Of a stretch of DNA of 64,000 bases, positions 6,845 through 15,671 are shown one piece after another. Below the pieces are notes generated by a model, which did no database searches, was not told where the DNA came from, and worked only from the letters and a program-made list of their open reading frames with translations. The stretch is from Palsa-739 sp036512155 (GTDB lineage Bacteria > Actinomycetota > Thermoleophilia > Gaiellales > Gaiellaceae): the NCBI GenBank assembly GCA_036512155.1, contig DATCBD010000055.1, positions 1-64,000 of the forward strand, written 5' to 3'. Each line of letters begins with the position of its first letter. Within the stretch, counting starts at the first letter, position 1. Position numbers and translations under genes: made by a program.

Positions 6845-8545
6845 TTAGATGGTGTCGGGCTCGGAGCTGTCCGTCAGGACTGCGGCGCGCCGCTCGGGGC
6901 GGCGTGCGCCTCTCGACCACGACATGACCGCCGCGAGCGCGCACGCAACGATCGCAAACGCGAACGCCTTGTGCAGCCCCGAGTGGAACGGCGCAGCGAT
7001 GAGGTTGGGGAAGAAGCTGTGGTTCGTGATCGCCGCGGCGTTTGCCGGTGACAGGTGCGAGATCACGTGGGGCCCGATCAGGGAGCGTACGGGGTCGTAA
7101 CCGAGGAACGCCGCGAACAGCACCGAGACTGGGGGTAGATGCGCGGCATGCGTCGCGGCGGCAGCCGGCACGCCGTGCGCCTCGAGCCCGGCCGCGAGCG
7201 ACGACGGCAGCGTCGCCGCGAGCCCGACGATCATGAGCGTGAAAAAGATCCCGATCGACAGCACCTGCGCGGAGTTCTGGAACGTCTGGTTCATCGCGCC
7301 TCCGGCGCCGCGGTCGCCGGCCGGCAGGCTGTTCATCACGCCCGCGCGGTTCGGCGCCGCGAACGCGCCCATCGAGAGCCCCATCAACAGCAGCGCGCCG
7401 GCGAAGACCGGATACGAGAAGTTCACCGGCAACATGTCGAGCAGGACGAAGCTGAGCGCCGAGCCGATCATCCCGCTCGTCGCGAACGGGCGCGAACCGA
7501 AACGGTCGGACAGGAATCCCGACACAGGCCCCGCCGCGAGGAACCCGACGGTGAGCGGGAGCATGTAGATCCCCGCCCACAGCGGCGTGCGGCTGAAGCT
7601 GTATCCGTGCTGCGGCAGCCAGATGCCCTGCAGCCAGATGATCAGCATGAACATGAGCCCGCCGCGCGCGACCGCGGACAGGAAGCTCGAGAGCACGCCG
7701 AACGTGAAGGCGCGGATGCGGAACAGCGGCAGCTTGAACATCGGGTGCGCGATGTGCGCCTCGACGAACGCAAACCACGTGAGTAGGAGGACGCCCGCCG
7801 CCATGCAGCCGAGCACGAAGGGGCTCGTCCAGCCCATCGGGCTGGAGCCGTGCGGGCGGATGCCGTACGTGATCCCGATCATGATCAGGACGAGGCCGAC
7901 CGCGAACGTCGCGTTCCCGATCCAGTCGATCGGCGCCCGGTTGCGCACACCGATCTCCTTGAGCTTGCGATGCGACCACACCGTCCCGACGAGGCCGAAC
8001 GGCACGGAGACGAGAAACACGAGCCGCCAATCGATAGGCGCGAGCAGTCCGCCCACGAGAAGGCCGATGAACTGGCCGCTGATCCCGACGACGTTGTTGA
8101 GGCCGAGCGCAAGGCCGCGCTGGTTCGCTGGGAAAGCATCGGTGAGGATCGCCGCCGAGTTCGCGATCAGGAACGCGGCTCCAACGCCCTGCACGAGCCG
8201 AAAGCCGATCAGCCAGTCCGCGCCTGCCGAGCCGTGCATCCAGTCGATCGTGAGCAGGAGCGACGCGACGGTGTAGATCGCGAAGCCGAGCGTGTACATC
8301 CGCACGCGCCCGAACAGATCGCCGAGCCTGCCGAGGCCGACGACGAGCACGCTCGTCACGACGAGGTACCCGAGGATCATCCAGAGGAGGTAGAAGCTGT
8401 TCCCCGGTTGCAGCGGGCTCAGGTGGATGCCCCGGAAGATGTCCGGCATCGCGATCAGGACGATGGACGCATCGAGTGTCGCGAGCAGCACCCCCAGCGT
8501 GACGTTCGAGAGCGCGATCCACTTGTAGCGCGGCCCGGCGTCCAT
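6845..8545 (-). CDS. MFS drug exporter, DHA2 (14-TM) family
   Basis: 566 aa with about 14 transmembrane helices. TLDASIVLIAMPDI in TM1, GRLGDLFGRVRMY between TM2 and TM3 (motif A) and an RLVQGVGAAF segment are typical of EmrB/QacA-type proton-driven multidrug exporters. It is divergent from a MarR-type gene across a 40-bp spacer, the classic arrangement for a drug-responsive repressor controlling its exporter. Substrate cannot be told from sequence. Confidence 0.88.
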   Translation of the reverse strand: MDAGPRYKWIALSNVTLGVLLATLDASIVLIAMPDIFRGIHLSPLQPGNSFYLLWMILGYLVVTSVLVVGLGRLGDLFGRVRMYTLGFAIYTVASLLLTIDWMHGSAGADWLIGFRLVQGVGAAFLIANSAAILTDAFPANQRGLALGLNNVVGISGQFIGLLVGGLLAPIDWRLVFLVSVPFGLVGTVWSHRKLKEIGVRNRAPIDWIGNATFAVGLVLIMIGITYGIRPHGSSPMGWTSPFVLGCMAAGVLLLTWFAFVEAHIAHPMFKLPLFRIRAFTFGVLSSFLSAVARGGLMFMLIIWLQGIWLPQHGYSFSRTPLWAGIYMLPLTVGFLAAGPVSGFLSDRFGSRPFATSGMIGSALSFVLLDMLPVNFSYPVFAGALLLMGLSMGAFAAPNRAGVMNSLPAGDRGAGGAMNQTFQNSAQVLSIGIFFTLMIVGLAATLPSSLAAGLEAHGVPAAAATHAAHLPPVSVLFAAFLGYDPVRSLIGPHVISHLSPANAAAITNHSFFPNLIAAPFHSGLHKAFAFAIVACALAAVMSWSRGARRPERRAAVLTDSSEPDTI

Positions 8546-8573
8546 CCAAATAGACAGGCTACCTGAACATCCC

Positions 8574-8579
8574 TATCAT
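8574..8579 (+). promoter_or_regulatory. -10 hexamer for the MarR gene
   Basis: TATCAT, 6 nt before ATG 8586. The short spacer to the exporter also has ATAG near 8551 and CTAT near 8573, a possible but weak inverted operator. Confidence 0.5.
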
Positions 8580-8585
8580 GGTCGC

Positions 8586-9020
8586 ATGCGGCGGAGCGCC
8601 GATGCGATCAGCGCGGCAACCGAGCTGCGCGCGGTGCTGGGACAGCTCATGCGCCGGCTTCGGTCGGAGAACACACGGCCGCAGGCGCAGCTGGCGGTGC
8701 TGAGCCGCCTCGACCGTGGTGGCCCGCACACGACGAGCGGTCTCGCGGCGGCGGAGCACATGCGGCCGCAGTCCATGGCCGAGGTGGTCGCCGAGCTGCA
8801 GGGCGAAGGCCTCGTCGACCGCACCCCGGACACAGCCGACCGCCGGCAGCTGCTCGTCGCGCTCACGCTGGAAGGCAGGGAGTTCGTCAAGGCCGAGCGA
8901 CGCAGACGAGAGGACTGGCTCTCACAGGCGATCGCGGACGAGCTCAGTCCCGAGGAACAGGCATTGCTCGTCGAGGCCGCGGGGCTGCTGCGCCGCCTCG
9001 CCGAGCTTCAGCCCGACTGA
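8586..9020 (+). CDS. MarR-family repressor
   Basis: 144 aa winged-helix protein: helix-rich N-terminus, RPQAQLAVLSRLDRGGPHTTSGLAAAEHMRPQSM as the HTH, then the wing GLVDRTPDTADRRQLLVALT with the DxRxxxxxLT signature, and C-terminal dimer helices. By position it should bind the shared spacer and repress the divergent MFS exporter until a ligand binds. Full length. Confidence 0.88.
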   Translation: MRRSADAISAATELRAVLGQLMRRLRSENTRPQAQLAVLSRLDRGGPHTTSGLAAAEHMRPQSMAEVVAELQGEGLVDRTPDTADRRQLLVALTLEGREFVKAERRRREDWLSQAIADELSPEEQALLVEAAGLLRRLAELQPD

Positions 9021-9049
9021 GTTTCGAAATCCAGGGCACACTAAGGCCG

Positions 9050-9691
9050 ATGCGCTTTGTCGTCGCAGGCGTCCTCGCCGCCCTGTCGGTTCAGGCCTAC
9101 CACGCGTCCTCGCAGCCGCTCACGCCGACCGCGAAGCAGGAACTGATCGCGAGCAAGCACTGGTACTCGAAGTGCCCGGTCCCGCTCTCCGGCCTGCGGC
9201 TCATGACGTTGAACTACTGGGGCTTCGACGGCAACGTACACACGGGGCAGCTCGTCACCAACGCGAGCTCGGTCGGACCGCTCACGAGCGTCTTCCGGAC
9301 GCTGTACGCCATGCACTTTCCGATCCACCACATGAAGCTGACCGACGCGTACGGCCCGGTGAGCGAGTGGCCGAAAGACCTGGACGTCACCTACTCGTTC
9401 TCGTGCCGTCAGGCGGTTCCGTCACCGTGCAGCGGCGGGACGGGCACCGGCAGCTGGTCGATGCATGCCTATGGCGAGGCGATCGACGTCAACCCGGTGG
9501 AGAACCCCTACGTCGGCTGCGGGCAGACGCGCGACAAGACGGCCGTGTCGTTCATGAAGCGCACGCCGATCCGCAAAGGAATGGTGACGCCGGCCGTGCT
9601 CGCGGCGTTCCGCGCCGTCGGCTGGGGCTGGGGCGGGTCGTGGTACGGCTCGACGAAGGACTACATGCACTTCTCGTCCAACGGCCACTAG
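9050..9691 (+). CDS. Secreted M15-family (VanY-like) carboxypeptidase
   Basis: 213 aa. A short hydrophobic N-terminus (residues 1-17) acts as signal or anchor. The zinc site is visible as SMHAYGEAIDVNP (His139, Asp146) and DYMHFS (His207), the Peptidase_M15_4 pattern of D-Ala-D-Ala carboxypeptidases and phage endolysins. Probably trims peptidoglycan stem peptides outside the membrane. CACACT lies 7 nt before the ATG, a one-off match to the local -10 hexamer. Confidence 0.82.
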   Translation: MRFVVAGVLAALSVQAYHASSQPLTPTAKQELIASKHWYSKCPVPLSGLRLMTLNYWGFDGNVHTGQLVTNASSVGPLTSVFRTLYAMHFPIHHMKLTDAYGPVSEWPKDLDVTYSFSCRQAVPSPCSGGTGTGSWSMHAYGEAIDVNPVENPYVGCGQTRDKTAVSFMKRTPIRKGMVTPAVLAAFRAVGWGWGGSWYGSTKDYMHFSSNGH

Positions 9692-9706
9692 CGCGGCGCG
9701 CAGCGG

Positions 9707-10477
9707 CTACTTCAGCGTCTTGAGGTAGGCGATCAGAGACTGCACGTCCTGGGGCGGGATGATGCCTCCCCAGTGCGGCATGCTCACGATCGGCGCGCGG
9801 CCGATGACGCTGCCGCTCCTGATCACCGCGGCGATGGCCTTGTCGGTCGGGAAGTCGTGGCGGAAGCCGCCGCCGGAGAGCGGCGGGATGCTCTTGTCGG
9901 CAGACAGGGGGTTGGCGACGCCGCCGAGCCCGTTCGGGCCGTGGCAGTTGATGCAGCCGTAGCGGACGTAGAGTGCTGCGCCGGCGACTGCCGGCCCTTG
10001 TCCCTGCGGGATGACGACCGGCTGCGTGTCAGGCACCGCCGGAAGCCCGGCACGGATGTACGCGACGAGGTCGTGCACCTGCGTGCCCGAGATGACCTCG
10101 CCCCAGACCGGCATGTACGGCTTCGTCGGGTTCTTCGACTCGCCGAGCCCGTGATTGATGATGTGCGTCAGCTGCTGCACGGTGAGCGCGCGGCCGATGG
10201 TCGTCAGCGCGGGAACGTCGGGCGAGACGCCGCCGCGGCCGAGCGCGCCGTGACATTGCGCGCACGCGAACTGAACGAACGTGTGCGCCCCGGCGGCGAC
10301 GGTGGGATCGACCGCCGTGGCCGGCTGCGTCGCTGATGCAGGGGCAGCAGCGACGACGGTCGTGACCGTCGTGACCCGCGAGGTGTAGTGGCCGGCGGCG
10401 AAGCCCACTACGACGCCGGCGACGACCATCCCCACAAGGCCGAAGAGAATCGCTGGAAGGAGCGCTTTCCCGCGCAT
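9707..10477 (-). CDS. Membrane-anchored dihaem cytochrome c
   Basis: 256 aa from ATG 10477; a longer frame from 10552 would overlap the divergent gene and is rejected. Residues about 5-30 are an uncleaved-looking membrane anchor, then a Thr/Val/Ala linker and two cytochrome-c domains with CAQCH (72-76) and CINCH (175-179), each with a later Met ligand candidate (PYMPVWG, SMPHWGG). It resembles the dihaem subunits that pass electrons to terminal oxidases. Haem attachment requires a cytochrome c maturation system; part of one (ccmE/ccmF) is at 45-47 kb. Confidence 0.85.
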   Translation of the reverse strand: MRGKALLPAILFGLVGMVVAGVVVGFAAGHYTSRVTTVTTVVAAAPASATQPATAVDPTVAAGAHTFVQFACAQCHGALGRGGVSPDVPALTTIGRALTVQQLTHIINHGLGESKNPTKPYMPVWGEVISGTQVHDLVAYIRAGLPAVPDTQPVVIPQGQGPAVAGAALYVRYGCINCHGPNGLGGVANPLSADKSIPPLSGGGFRHDFPTDKAIAAVIRSGSVIGRAPIVSMPHWGGIIPPQDVQSLIAYLKTLK

Positions 10478-10488
10478 CTGTGAAGGCG

Positions 10489-10498
10489 AGAGTACAGT
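10489..10498. promoter_or_regulatory. Back-to-back -10 hexamers, cytochrome / small secreted protein
   Basis: AGAGTACAGT. Rightward TACAGT is 7 nt before GTG 10506; leftward TACTCT is 11 nt before ATG 10477. The two hexamers share the central TA. Confidence 0.45.
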
Positions 10499-10505
10499 TC
10501 CTGCC

Positions 10506-10763
10506 GTGAGGATCGCCAGGATCGCGCCTCTCGCGGCGGCTCTCGTCTTCACCGCGCCGGCGGCCGCGTCGATCTGGCCGCCCCCGCAGCCGCTGACGTT
10601 GCCCGCGTCGAAGGTCGCTCACGTGCGCTCGCCCGTACAGGGGCATTCCTGCATGGCGCGGGAGGCCCGCCTGAAGGTCGCACGCTGGCTCGCGCCGGTG
10701 GCGTGCGAGCAGCCGCCCCGTTCGGAGCTGCTGCTCGTCGCGCCGTTGTTCGGCGGGGCCTAG
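10506..10763 (+). CDS. Small secreted protein of unknown function
   Basis: 85 aa from GTG 10506. The first ~22 residues (MRIARIAPLAAALVFTAPAA) are a clear signal peptide with AAA/AAS-type cleavage. The mature part is Pro- and Ala-rich, with two cysteines that could form a disulfide. No family recognised. It converges on the SHOCT gene with a 4-bp tail overlap. Confidence 0.5.
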   Translation: MRIARIAPLAAALVFTAPAAASIWPPPQPLTLPASKVAHVRSPVQGHSCMAREARLKVARWLAPVACEQPPRSELLLVAPLFGGA

Positions 10764-11125
10764 CTAGCTGGAGGCGGCGGCTGCTCGACGGTCGTCGCGG
10801 TCGCCGTCAGATCGCTCGTCGCCTGCAGGAACTCGTCACGTGTCATCTGACCGCTGGCGAAGCGCATGCGCAGGATCTCGAGCGGGTCCGGCCGGCCACC
10901 GCCGCCGCGCATCCGCATCATCGGCGGGCCGAAGTGCCTGCCGTGACGTCGGCCACCGCGCGAGAAGCGTGCGACGAGCAGCACCCCGACGGTTAGGACG
11001 AGTAGGAGGACGAGCGCGAACGTCGCCCAGGCGAGCGGGGAGTTGGCCATGTGCTCGTGGACGCTGAACGAGCCGCCGTAACCGAAGCCACGACCCCGGA
11101 GCTGAAATGGGGGAGAGGGATTCAT
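10760..11125 (-). CDS. SHOCT-domain membrane protein
   Basis: 121 aa from ATG 11125. One transmembrane helix (about residues 27-50), a basic Gly/Arg/His-rich cytoplasmic linker, then DPLEILRMRFASGQMTRDEFLQATSDL, a canonical SHOCT (short C-terminal) motif. These proteins are abundant in actinobacteria and are thought to mediate oligomerisation; specific role unknown. An upstream in-frame start at 11155 has no ribosome site and is not preferred. Confidence 0.75.
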   Translation of the reverse strand: MNPSPPFQLRGRGFGYGGSFSVHEHMANSPLAWATFALVLLLVLTVGVLLVARFSRGGRRHGRHFGPPMMRMRGGGGRPDPLEILRMRFASGQMTRDEFLQATSDLTATATTVEQPPPPAS

Positions 11126-11207
11126 GCCTGCACGGTACGACGTTCCGGTGAGCACTTGCTAAGAGACCGCAGTCAGTCCGACCGACGCCTTTGTCAAACT
11201 CCCGGAC

Positions 11208-12263
11208 GTGGGATCCCTGTCGACGCCGCTCTTGGTGGTCGTCTTCGGGGCAGGCGCGATCGCGACGTGGATCGCCGGGACGGCACTCTCGAAGACGACG
11301 GACGTCATCGACCGGCGCTTCGGCCTCGGTGAGGCGCTCGGCGGCGTCATTCTGCTCGCGATCGCCGGCAGCCTCCCCGAGCTCGCGATCACCATCTCGG
11401 CCGCCTCGAGTGGCCACCTCGGCCTTGCCGCTGGCAACCTCATCGGCGGCATCGCCGTGCAGACGATGGTGCTCGTCATCTGCGACGGGGTGGCGTCGAG
11501 GACGCAGTCGCTCACGTACCTCGTCGGCTCGCTCGTGCCGGTGCTCGAGGGCTTGCTCGTCATCTTCGTCGTCAGCGGCGTCCTCATGGGTGCCCTCCTT
11601 CCGGAGTCGACGAGCATCGGACCGGTCAGCCCCGCGTCGATCGGCATCACGCTCGCGTGGTTCTCGGGCATCTACGCGCTGAACGTGGCTCGGAAGAAGC
11701 CGCGCTGGGAGTGTGCGATGGTCGGAAGCCGCCCGGGGCGCCCGCACCGCCGGATCGCGCACCCCGCTGAGAAGCTGAGCCCGATCGCCGCGTCGACGGC
11801 ACGGGCCATCACGTTCTTCGTCGTGGGCTGCGTCGTCACGCTCGTCGCAGGCGTTGTCCTCGAGGTCGCGGGCAACCAGCTCGCCAACCGCGCCGGCATC
11901 AACGGGGTCATCTTCGGGGCTACCGTCCTCGCGGTCGCGACCGCGCTGCCGGAGATCAGCTCCGGCATCGCCGCGGTGCGCCTCGGCGACAACGAGCTCG
12001 CAGTCGCAGACATCTTCGGCGGGAACTCGTTCCAGGTCGTACTCTTCCTCCTCGCCGACCTGATCGCGGGCAAGCCCGTCCTGCCCGGCTCCGGACGCCA
12101 GAACAGCTGGCTCGCAATCCTCGGGATTGCGCTCACGGTCATCTACCTGTACGGGGTGATCCTCCGCCACGAGCGCGCCTACGCGCGCCTCGGCCGGGAC
12201 TCGATTCTCGCGGTGATCATCTTCGGGCTCGGGATCGCCGGGCTCGTCGTCGTCCACGCCTGA
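11208..12263 (+). CDS. Cation/Ca2+ antiporter (CaCA superfamily)
   Basis: 351 aa, about ten transmembrane helices in two homologous halves. Each half has a version of the alpha-repeat: AIAGSLPELAITISA in the first and VATALPEISSGIAAV in the second, with GNLIGGIAVQT and GGNSFQVVL after them, as in Na+/Ca2+ and H+/Ca2+ exchangers. A basic loop (ARKKPRWECAMVGSRPGRPHR) separates the halves. Acts in the plasma membrane; the ion pair is not determined. GTG start; AAACT-like hexamer 7 nt upstream. Confidence 0.85.
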   Translation: MGSLSTPLLVVVFGAGAIATWIAGTALSKTTDVIDRRFGLGEALGGVILLAIAGSLPELAITISAASSGHLGLAAGNLIGGIAVQTMVLVICDGVASRTQSLTYLVGSLVPVLEGLLVIFVVSGVLMGALLPESTSIGPVSPASIGITLAWFSGIYALNVARKKPRWECAMVGSRPGRPHRRIAHPAEKLSPIAASTARAITFFVVGCVVTLVAGVVLEVAGNQLANRAGINGVIFGATVLAVATALPEISSGIAAVRLGDNELAVADIFGGNSFQVVLFLLADLIAGKPVLPGSGRQNSWLAILGIALTVIYLYGVILRHERAYARLGRDSILAVIIFGLGIAGLVVVHA

Positions 12264-12271
12264 GCGCGATG

Positions 12272-12277
12272 TAATGT
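12272..12277 (+). promoter_or_regulatory. -10 hexamer for the glutamine-synthetase-like operon
   Basis: TAATGT, 7 nt before ATG 12285, with no Shine-Dalgarno sequence between, so the four-gene operon probably begins with a leaderless message. Confidence 0.55.
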
Positions 12278-12284
12278 CGCACCG

Positions 12285-13619
12285 ATGCTCGCCCTGGAGG
12301 AGCTGAGGGCGGACGCCGGGACGGGCGAGGTGGACACGGTCATCGCCGAGTTCACCGACATGCAGGGCCGCCTGATGGGCAAGCGCCTCGACGCGGAGTT
12401 CTTCCTGCACGAGCTCGAGGGTGGCCACGGCAGCGAGGGGTGCAACTACCTGCTCGCGCTGGAGATGGAGATGGACCCGGTGCCGGGGTACGCGATCGCG
12501 AGCTGGGAGCGCGGCTACGGCGACTTCGGGCTCATTCCCGACCTGGCGACGCTGCGGCGGATCCCGTGGCACGAGGCGACGGTGATGGTGCAGTGCGACG
12601 TCGAGTGGCACGACGGGACGCCGGTCGCGCCGTCGCCGCGGCAGGTGCTGAAGGCGCAGGTGGAGAAGGCGCGCGCGCTCGGTTACGAGCCGATGTTCGG
12701 GTCGGAGCTCGAGTTCTTCCTCTTCCGCGAGAGCTACGAGGAAGCGCACGCGAAGCACTACCACGACCTGACGCCGTCGGTGCCGTACGTGCTCGACTAC
12801 CACGTCCTCGCCTCGAGCTACGACGAGCCGTTCCTGCGCGAGGTGCGCACGTCGATGAAGGCCGCGGGGATGATCGTCGAGTCGTCGAAGGGCGAGGCGT
12901 GGGCGGGGCAGCACGAGATCAACTTCCGCTTCGCGGACGCGCTGAAGGCCGCGGACGACCACGTCGTCTACAAGACGGGGATCAAGGAGATCGCCTATCA
13001 GAACGACTGCTCGGTGACGTTCATGGCGAAGCCGCACCACGAGTGGGTCGGCTCCTCGTGCCACATCCACTCCTCGCTGTGGCAGGACGGGAAGGCCGCG
13101 TTCGCCGGGGAGTCGGAGACGTTCAAGAGCTACCTCGCCGGGCAGATCGCGTGCGCCGCCGACCTCGCTGTGTTCATCGCGCCGACGATCAACTCGTACA
13201 AGCGTTTTGCGGCGGGAAGCTGGGCGCCGACGACGCTCGCATGGGGATACGACAACCGCACGTGCGGCTTCCGCGTCGTCGGCAAGGGATCGGCGCTGCG
13301 CGCCGAGACGCGCATCCCGGGCGCGGACGCGAACCCGTACCTCGCATTCTCGGCCCTGCTCGCGGCAGGCCTGTACGGCATCGAGCAGAAGCTCGAGCTC
13401 GGCCCAGCGCTCGAGGGCAACGCGTACATCTCAGATGCCGAGCGCTTCCCGCACGCGATGCGGGAGGCGATCGCCAGACTCGAGCAGAGCACGGTCGCGC
13501 GGCAGCTCCTCGGCGACGAGGTGATCGACCACTATCTGCACTACGCGCGCACCGAGCAGGAGCTGTTCGACAAGACGGTGACCGGTTACGAGCGGGAGCG
13601 GATGTTCGAGCGTGGTTAG
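12285..13619 (+). CDS. Glutamine synthetase family, gamma-glutamyl-amine ligase type
   Basis: 444 aa. Glutamine synthetase fold with the N-terminal beta-grasp (DMQGRLMGKRL) and catalytic part: GSELEFFLF, GEAWAGQHEINFRF, CHIHSSLWQDG (ATP/ammonium loop region), NSYKRFAAGSWAP and the R-loop ETRIPGADANPYLA. The order and neighbours (PuuD-like, aldehyde dehydrogenase) point to the gamma-glutamylpolyamine or gamma-glutamylethanolamine synthetase branch (PuuA, Streptomyces GlnA3/GlnA4) rather than ammonia assimilation. The reaction would be amine + Glu + ATP to gamma-glutamyl-amine. Substrate not shown. First gene of the operon; overlaps puuD-like by 8 bp. Confidence 0.85.
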   Translation: MLALEELRADAGTGEVDTVIAEFTDMQGRLMGKRLDAEFFLHELEGGHGSEGCNYLLALEMEMDPVPGYAIASWERGYGDFGLIPDLATLRRIPWHEATVMVQCDVEWHDGTPVAPSPRQVLKAQVEKARALGYEPMFGSELEFFLFRESYEEAHAKHYHDLTPSVPYVLDYHVLASSYDEPFLREVRTSMKAAGMIVESSKGEAWAGQHEINFRFADALKAADDHVVYKTGIKEIAYQNDCSVTFMAKPHHEWVGSSCHIHSSLWQDGKAAFAGESETFKSYLAGQIACAADLAVFIAPTINSYKRFAAGSWAPTTLAWGYDNRTCGFRVVGKGSALRAETRIPGADANPYLAFSALLAAGLYGIEQKLELGPALEGNAYISDAERFPHAMREAIARLEQSTVARQLLGDEVIDHYLHYARTEQELFDKTVTGYERERMFERG

Positions 13620-14328
13620 ACCTGTAGTGGGTATCACCTCCTACGTCGAGCCGGCGTCGTGGGGTGCATGGCAGCTCGACGCGGCGCTCATCCCCCTCAT
13701 GTACGTGCAGGCGCTCGAGCGGGCGGGAGCGCGGCCGCTGCTCGTGCCGCCGAGCGTCGACGGGGTTGAGGAGACGCTCGACGCGCTCGACGGGCTGCTC
13801 TTCTCCGGCGGCTCCGACCTCGGCCCGGAGACGTACGGCGCCGAGGCACATCCGGCGACCAACGGCGTGCGTGCTGAACGCGACCGCGCCGAGCTGGCGC
13901 TGCTCGAGGCTGCGCTCGCGCGCGACATGCCCGTGCTCGCGGTCTGCCGCGGGTCGCAGGTGCTCAACGTCGCGCGCGGCGGAGACATCGTCCAGCATCT
14001 CCCCGAAGTCGTCGGCCACGAGGAACATCGCGCCGTCCTCGGCACGTTCTCCGAGCATCCGGTGCGCATCGAGGACGACTCGCGGCTCGGCGCGCTGCTG
14101 GGCGAGCGCGCACCGGTGAAGTCGCACCATCACCAGGGCATCGGCCGCCTCGGCGAGGGGCTGCGCGAAGTGGCCTGGGCCGACGACGGCATCGTCGAAG
14201 GCGTCGAGGATCCGTCGATGCGGTTCGCGGTCGGCGTCCTCTGGCACCCGGAGGCGGGCGAGGACGCGCGGCTCTTCGACGCGCTCGTCGCCGAGGCGCG
14301 AACGTACCGCGAGGAGCGCGGCCGGTGA
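13612..14328 (+). CDS. Gamma-glutamyl amine hydrolase, PuuD-like (class I amidotransferase fold)
   Basis: 238 aa Peptidase_C26 protein. Nucleophile Cys112 in VLAVCRGSQVLN and the His-Glu pair in WHPEAGE (His212, Glu214) complete the triad. In putrescine breakdown PuuD releases glutamate from gamma-glutamyl-GABA; here it follows the ligase and precedes the dehydrogenase, in the same logic. GTG start overlaps the upstream stop; last 4 bp overlap the aldehyde dehydrogenase start. Confidence 0.88.
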   Translation: MVRPVVGITSYVEPASWGAWQLDAALIPLMYVQALERAGARPLLVPPSVDGVEETLDALDGLLFSGGSDLGPETYGAEAHPATNGVRAERDRAELALLEAALARDMPVLAVCRGSQVLNVARGGDIVQHLPEVVGHEEHRAVLGTFSEHPVRIEDDSRLGALLGERAPVKSHHHQGIGRLGEGLREVAWADDGIVEGVEDPSMRFAVGVLWHPEAGEDARLFDALVAEARTYREERGR

Positions 14329-15671
14329 CCGCGGTCCTCAATCCGGCCACCGAGGAGACGATCGCCGAGGTCGAGGCGCACAGCGCCGAACAGACCGACG
14401 AGGTGATTGCGCGCGCGAAGGCCGCGTTCCCGGCGTGGCGCGCCGTCGCGCCCACCGACCGCGCCCGCCTGCTGCGCAGGCTCGCGACGCTCGTCGAGGA
14501 GCACCACGAGGAGCTCTCGCGCATCGAGTCCCGCAACGCCGGCAAGCCGATCGCCGGGGCGCGCGGCGAGATCGGGATGGTCGCGCAGGTCTTCCACTTC
14601 TACGCGGGCGCGGTGGACAAGCACTACGGCGAGACGATTCCCGTCGCCGGCGGCGTCGACATGACCTTCCGCGAGCCGCTCGGCGTCGTCGGCCTGATCG
14701 TGCCGTGGAACTTCCCGCTCAACATCTCGTCGTGGAAGCTCGGGCCGGCTCTCGCATGTGGCAACACCGTGGTGCTCAAGCCTGCGGAGCTGACGCCGCT
14801 CTCGGCGCTCCGTCTCGCCGAGCTCACGCTCGAGGCGGGCATCCCGGAGGGCGTCCTCAACGTCGTCACCGGCAAGGGCTCCGTCGTCGGGCAGCGGCTG
14901 ATCGAGCATCCCGACGTGGCGAAGATCGGCTTCACCGGGTCGACCGAGGTGGGGCAGCAGGTCATGCGCGGCGCGGCCGGCACGATCAAGCGCGTGACGC
15001 TCGAGCTCGGCGGCAAGTCGGCGAACGTCGTCTTCGCGGACGCCGATCTCGAGAAGGCGGCCGCGTCGGCCCCCTATGCGGTGTTCGACAACGCCGGACA
15101 GGACTGCTGCGCACGATCGCGCATCCTGGTCGAGAAAACGGTCTACGACCGCTTCGCGGAGTTGCTCGTGACCGCGACGCACGGGGTGCGCGTCGGCGAT
15201 CCGGAGCTGGACGACACGGAGATGGGGCCGCTCATTTCCGCTGCGCATCGCGAGACCGTCGCGTCGTTCGTCGAGGGCGAGCCGCTCTTCCGTGGCGACG
15301 TTCCCGGCGGCAAGGGCTACTGGTACCCCGCGACGCTCGTCGAGGCGCGGCCGGACGACCGGGTCGCGCGCGAGGAGGTCTTCGGGCCGGTCGCGGCGCT
15401 CATCCCGTTCACCGACGAGGCGGAGGCAGTGCGGATCGCGAACGCCTCCGTGTACGGGCTCTCCGGCTCGATCTGGACGCGCGACGGCGCCCGTGCGCTC
15501 CGCGTCGCCCGTGCGCTCGAGACCGGTGTGCTGTCCATCAACTCGAACTCGTCCGTCCGTGTCTCCACGCCGTTCGGCGGCTTCAAGCAGAGCGGCTTCG
15601 GCCGCGAGCTCGGCATGGAGGCGATGGCCGGCTACAGCGAGGTCAAGAACGTGTTCTACTCAACGGAATGA
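14325..15671 (+). CDS. NAD(P)-dependent aldehyde dehydrogenase, PuuC-like
   Basis: 448 aa aldehyde dehydrogenase: cofactor-site PWNFPLN (127-133), FTGSTEVG, catalytic Glu227 in LELGGKSANVVF and nucleophile Cys261 or 262 in NAGQDCCARSRI, oligomerisation tail GGFKQSGFGRELG. About 30 residues shorter than most family members because the loop around residues 310-320 is reduced, but all catalytic elements are present. Expected to oxidise the gamma-glutamyl-amino-aldehyde made from the ligated amine. GTG start; coupled by 4-bp overlaps on both sides. Confidence 0.88.
   Translation: MTAVLNPATEETIAEVEAHSAEQTDEVIARAKAAFPAWRAVAPTDRARLLRRLATLVEEHHEELSRIESRNAGKPIAGARGEIGMVAQVFHFYAGAVDKHYGETIPVAGGVDMTFREPLGVVGLIVPWNFPLNISSWKLGPALACGNTVVLKPAELTPLSALRLAELTLEAGIPEGVLNVVTGKGSVVGQRLIEHPDVAKIGFTGSTEVGQQVMRGAAGTIKRVTLELGGKSANVVFADADLEKAAASAPYAVFDNAGQDCCARSRILVEKTVYDRFAELLVTATHGVRVGDPELDDTEMGPLISAAHRETVASFVEGEPLFRGDVPGGKGYWYPATLVEARPDDRVAREEVFGPVAALIPFTDEAEAVRIANASVYGLSGSIWTRDGARALRVARALETGVLSINSNSSVRVSTPFGGFKQSGFGRELGMEAMAGYSEVKNVFYSTE

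Noticed and set aside
6753..8549. 598-aa minus frame overlapping the MFS gene
   Set aside because: Shadow frame rich in Arg/Ala; the 566-aa frame has the transmembrane pattern and MFS motifs.
10836..13070. 744-aa minus-strand frame over the antiporter and GS-like genes
   Set aside because: Low-complexity Arg/Asp/His-rich translation, antisense to two clear genes; typical of GC-rich DNA.
14435..15667. Upstream part of a long plus-strand frame ending with the SDR
   Set aside because: Out-of-frame translation of the aldehyde dehydrogenase; the real SDR starts at 15668.
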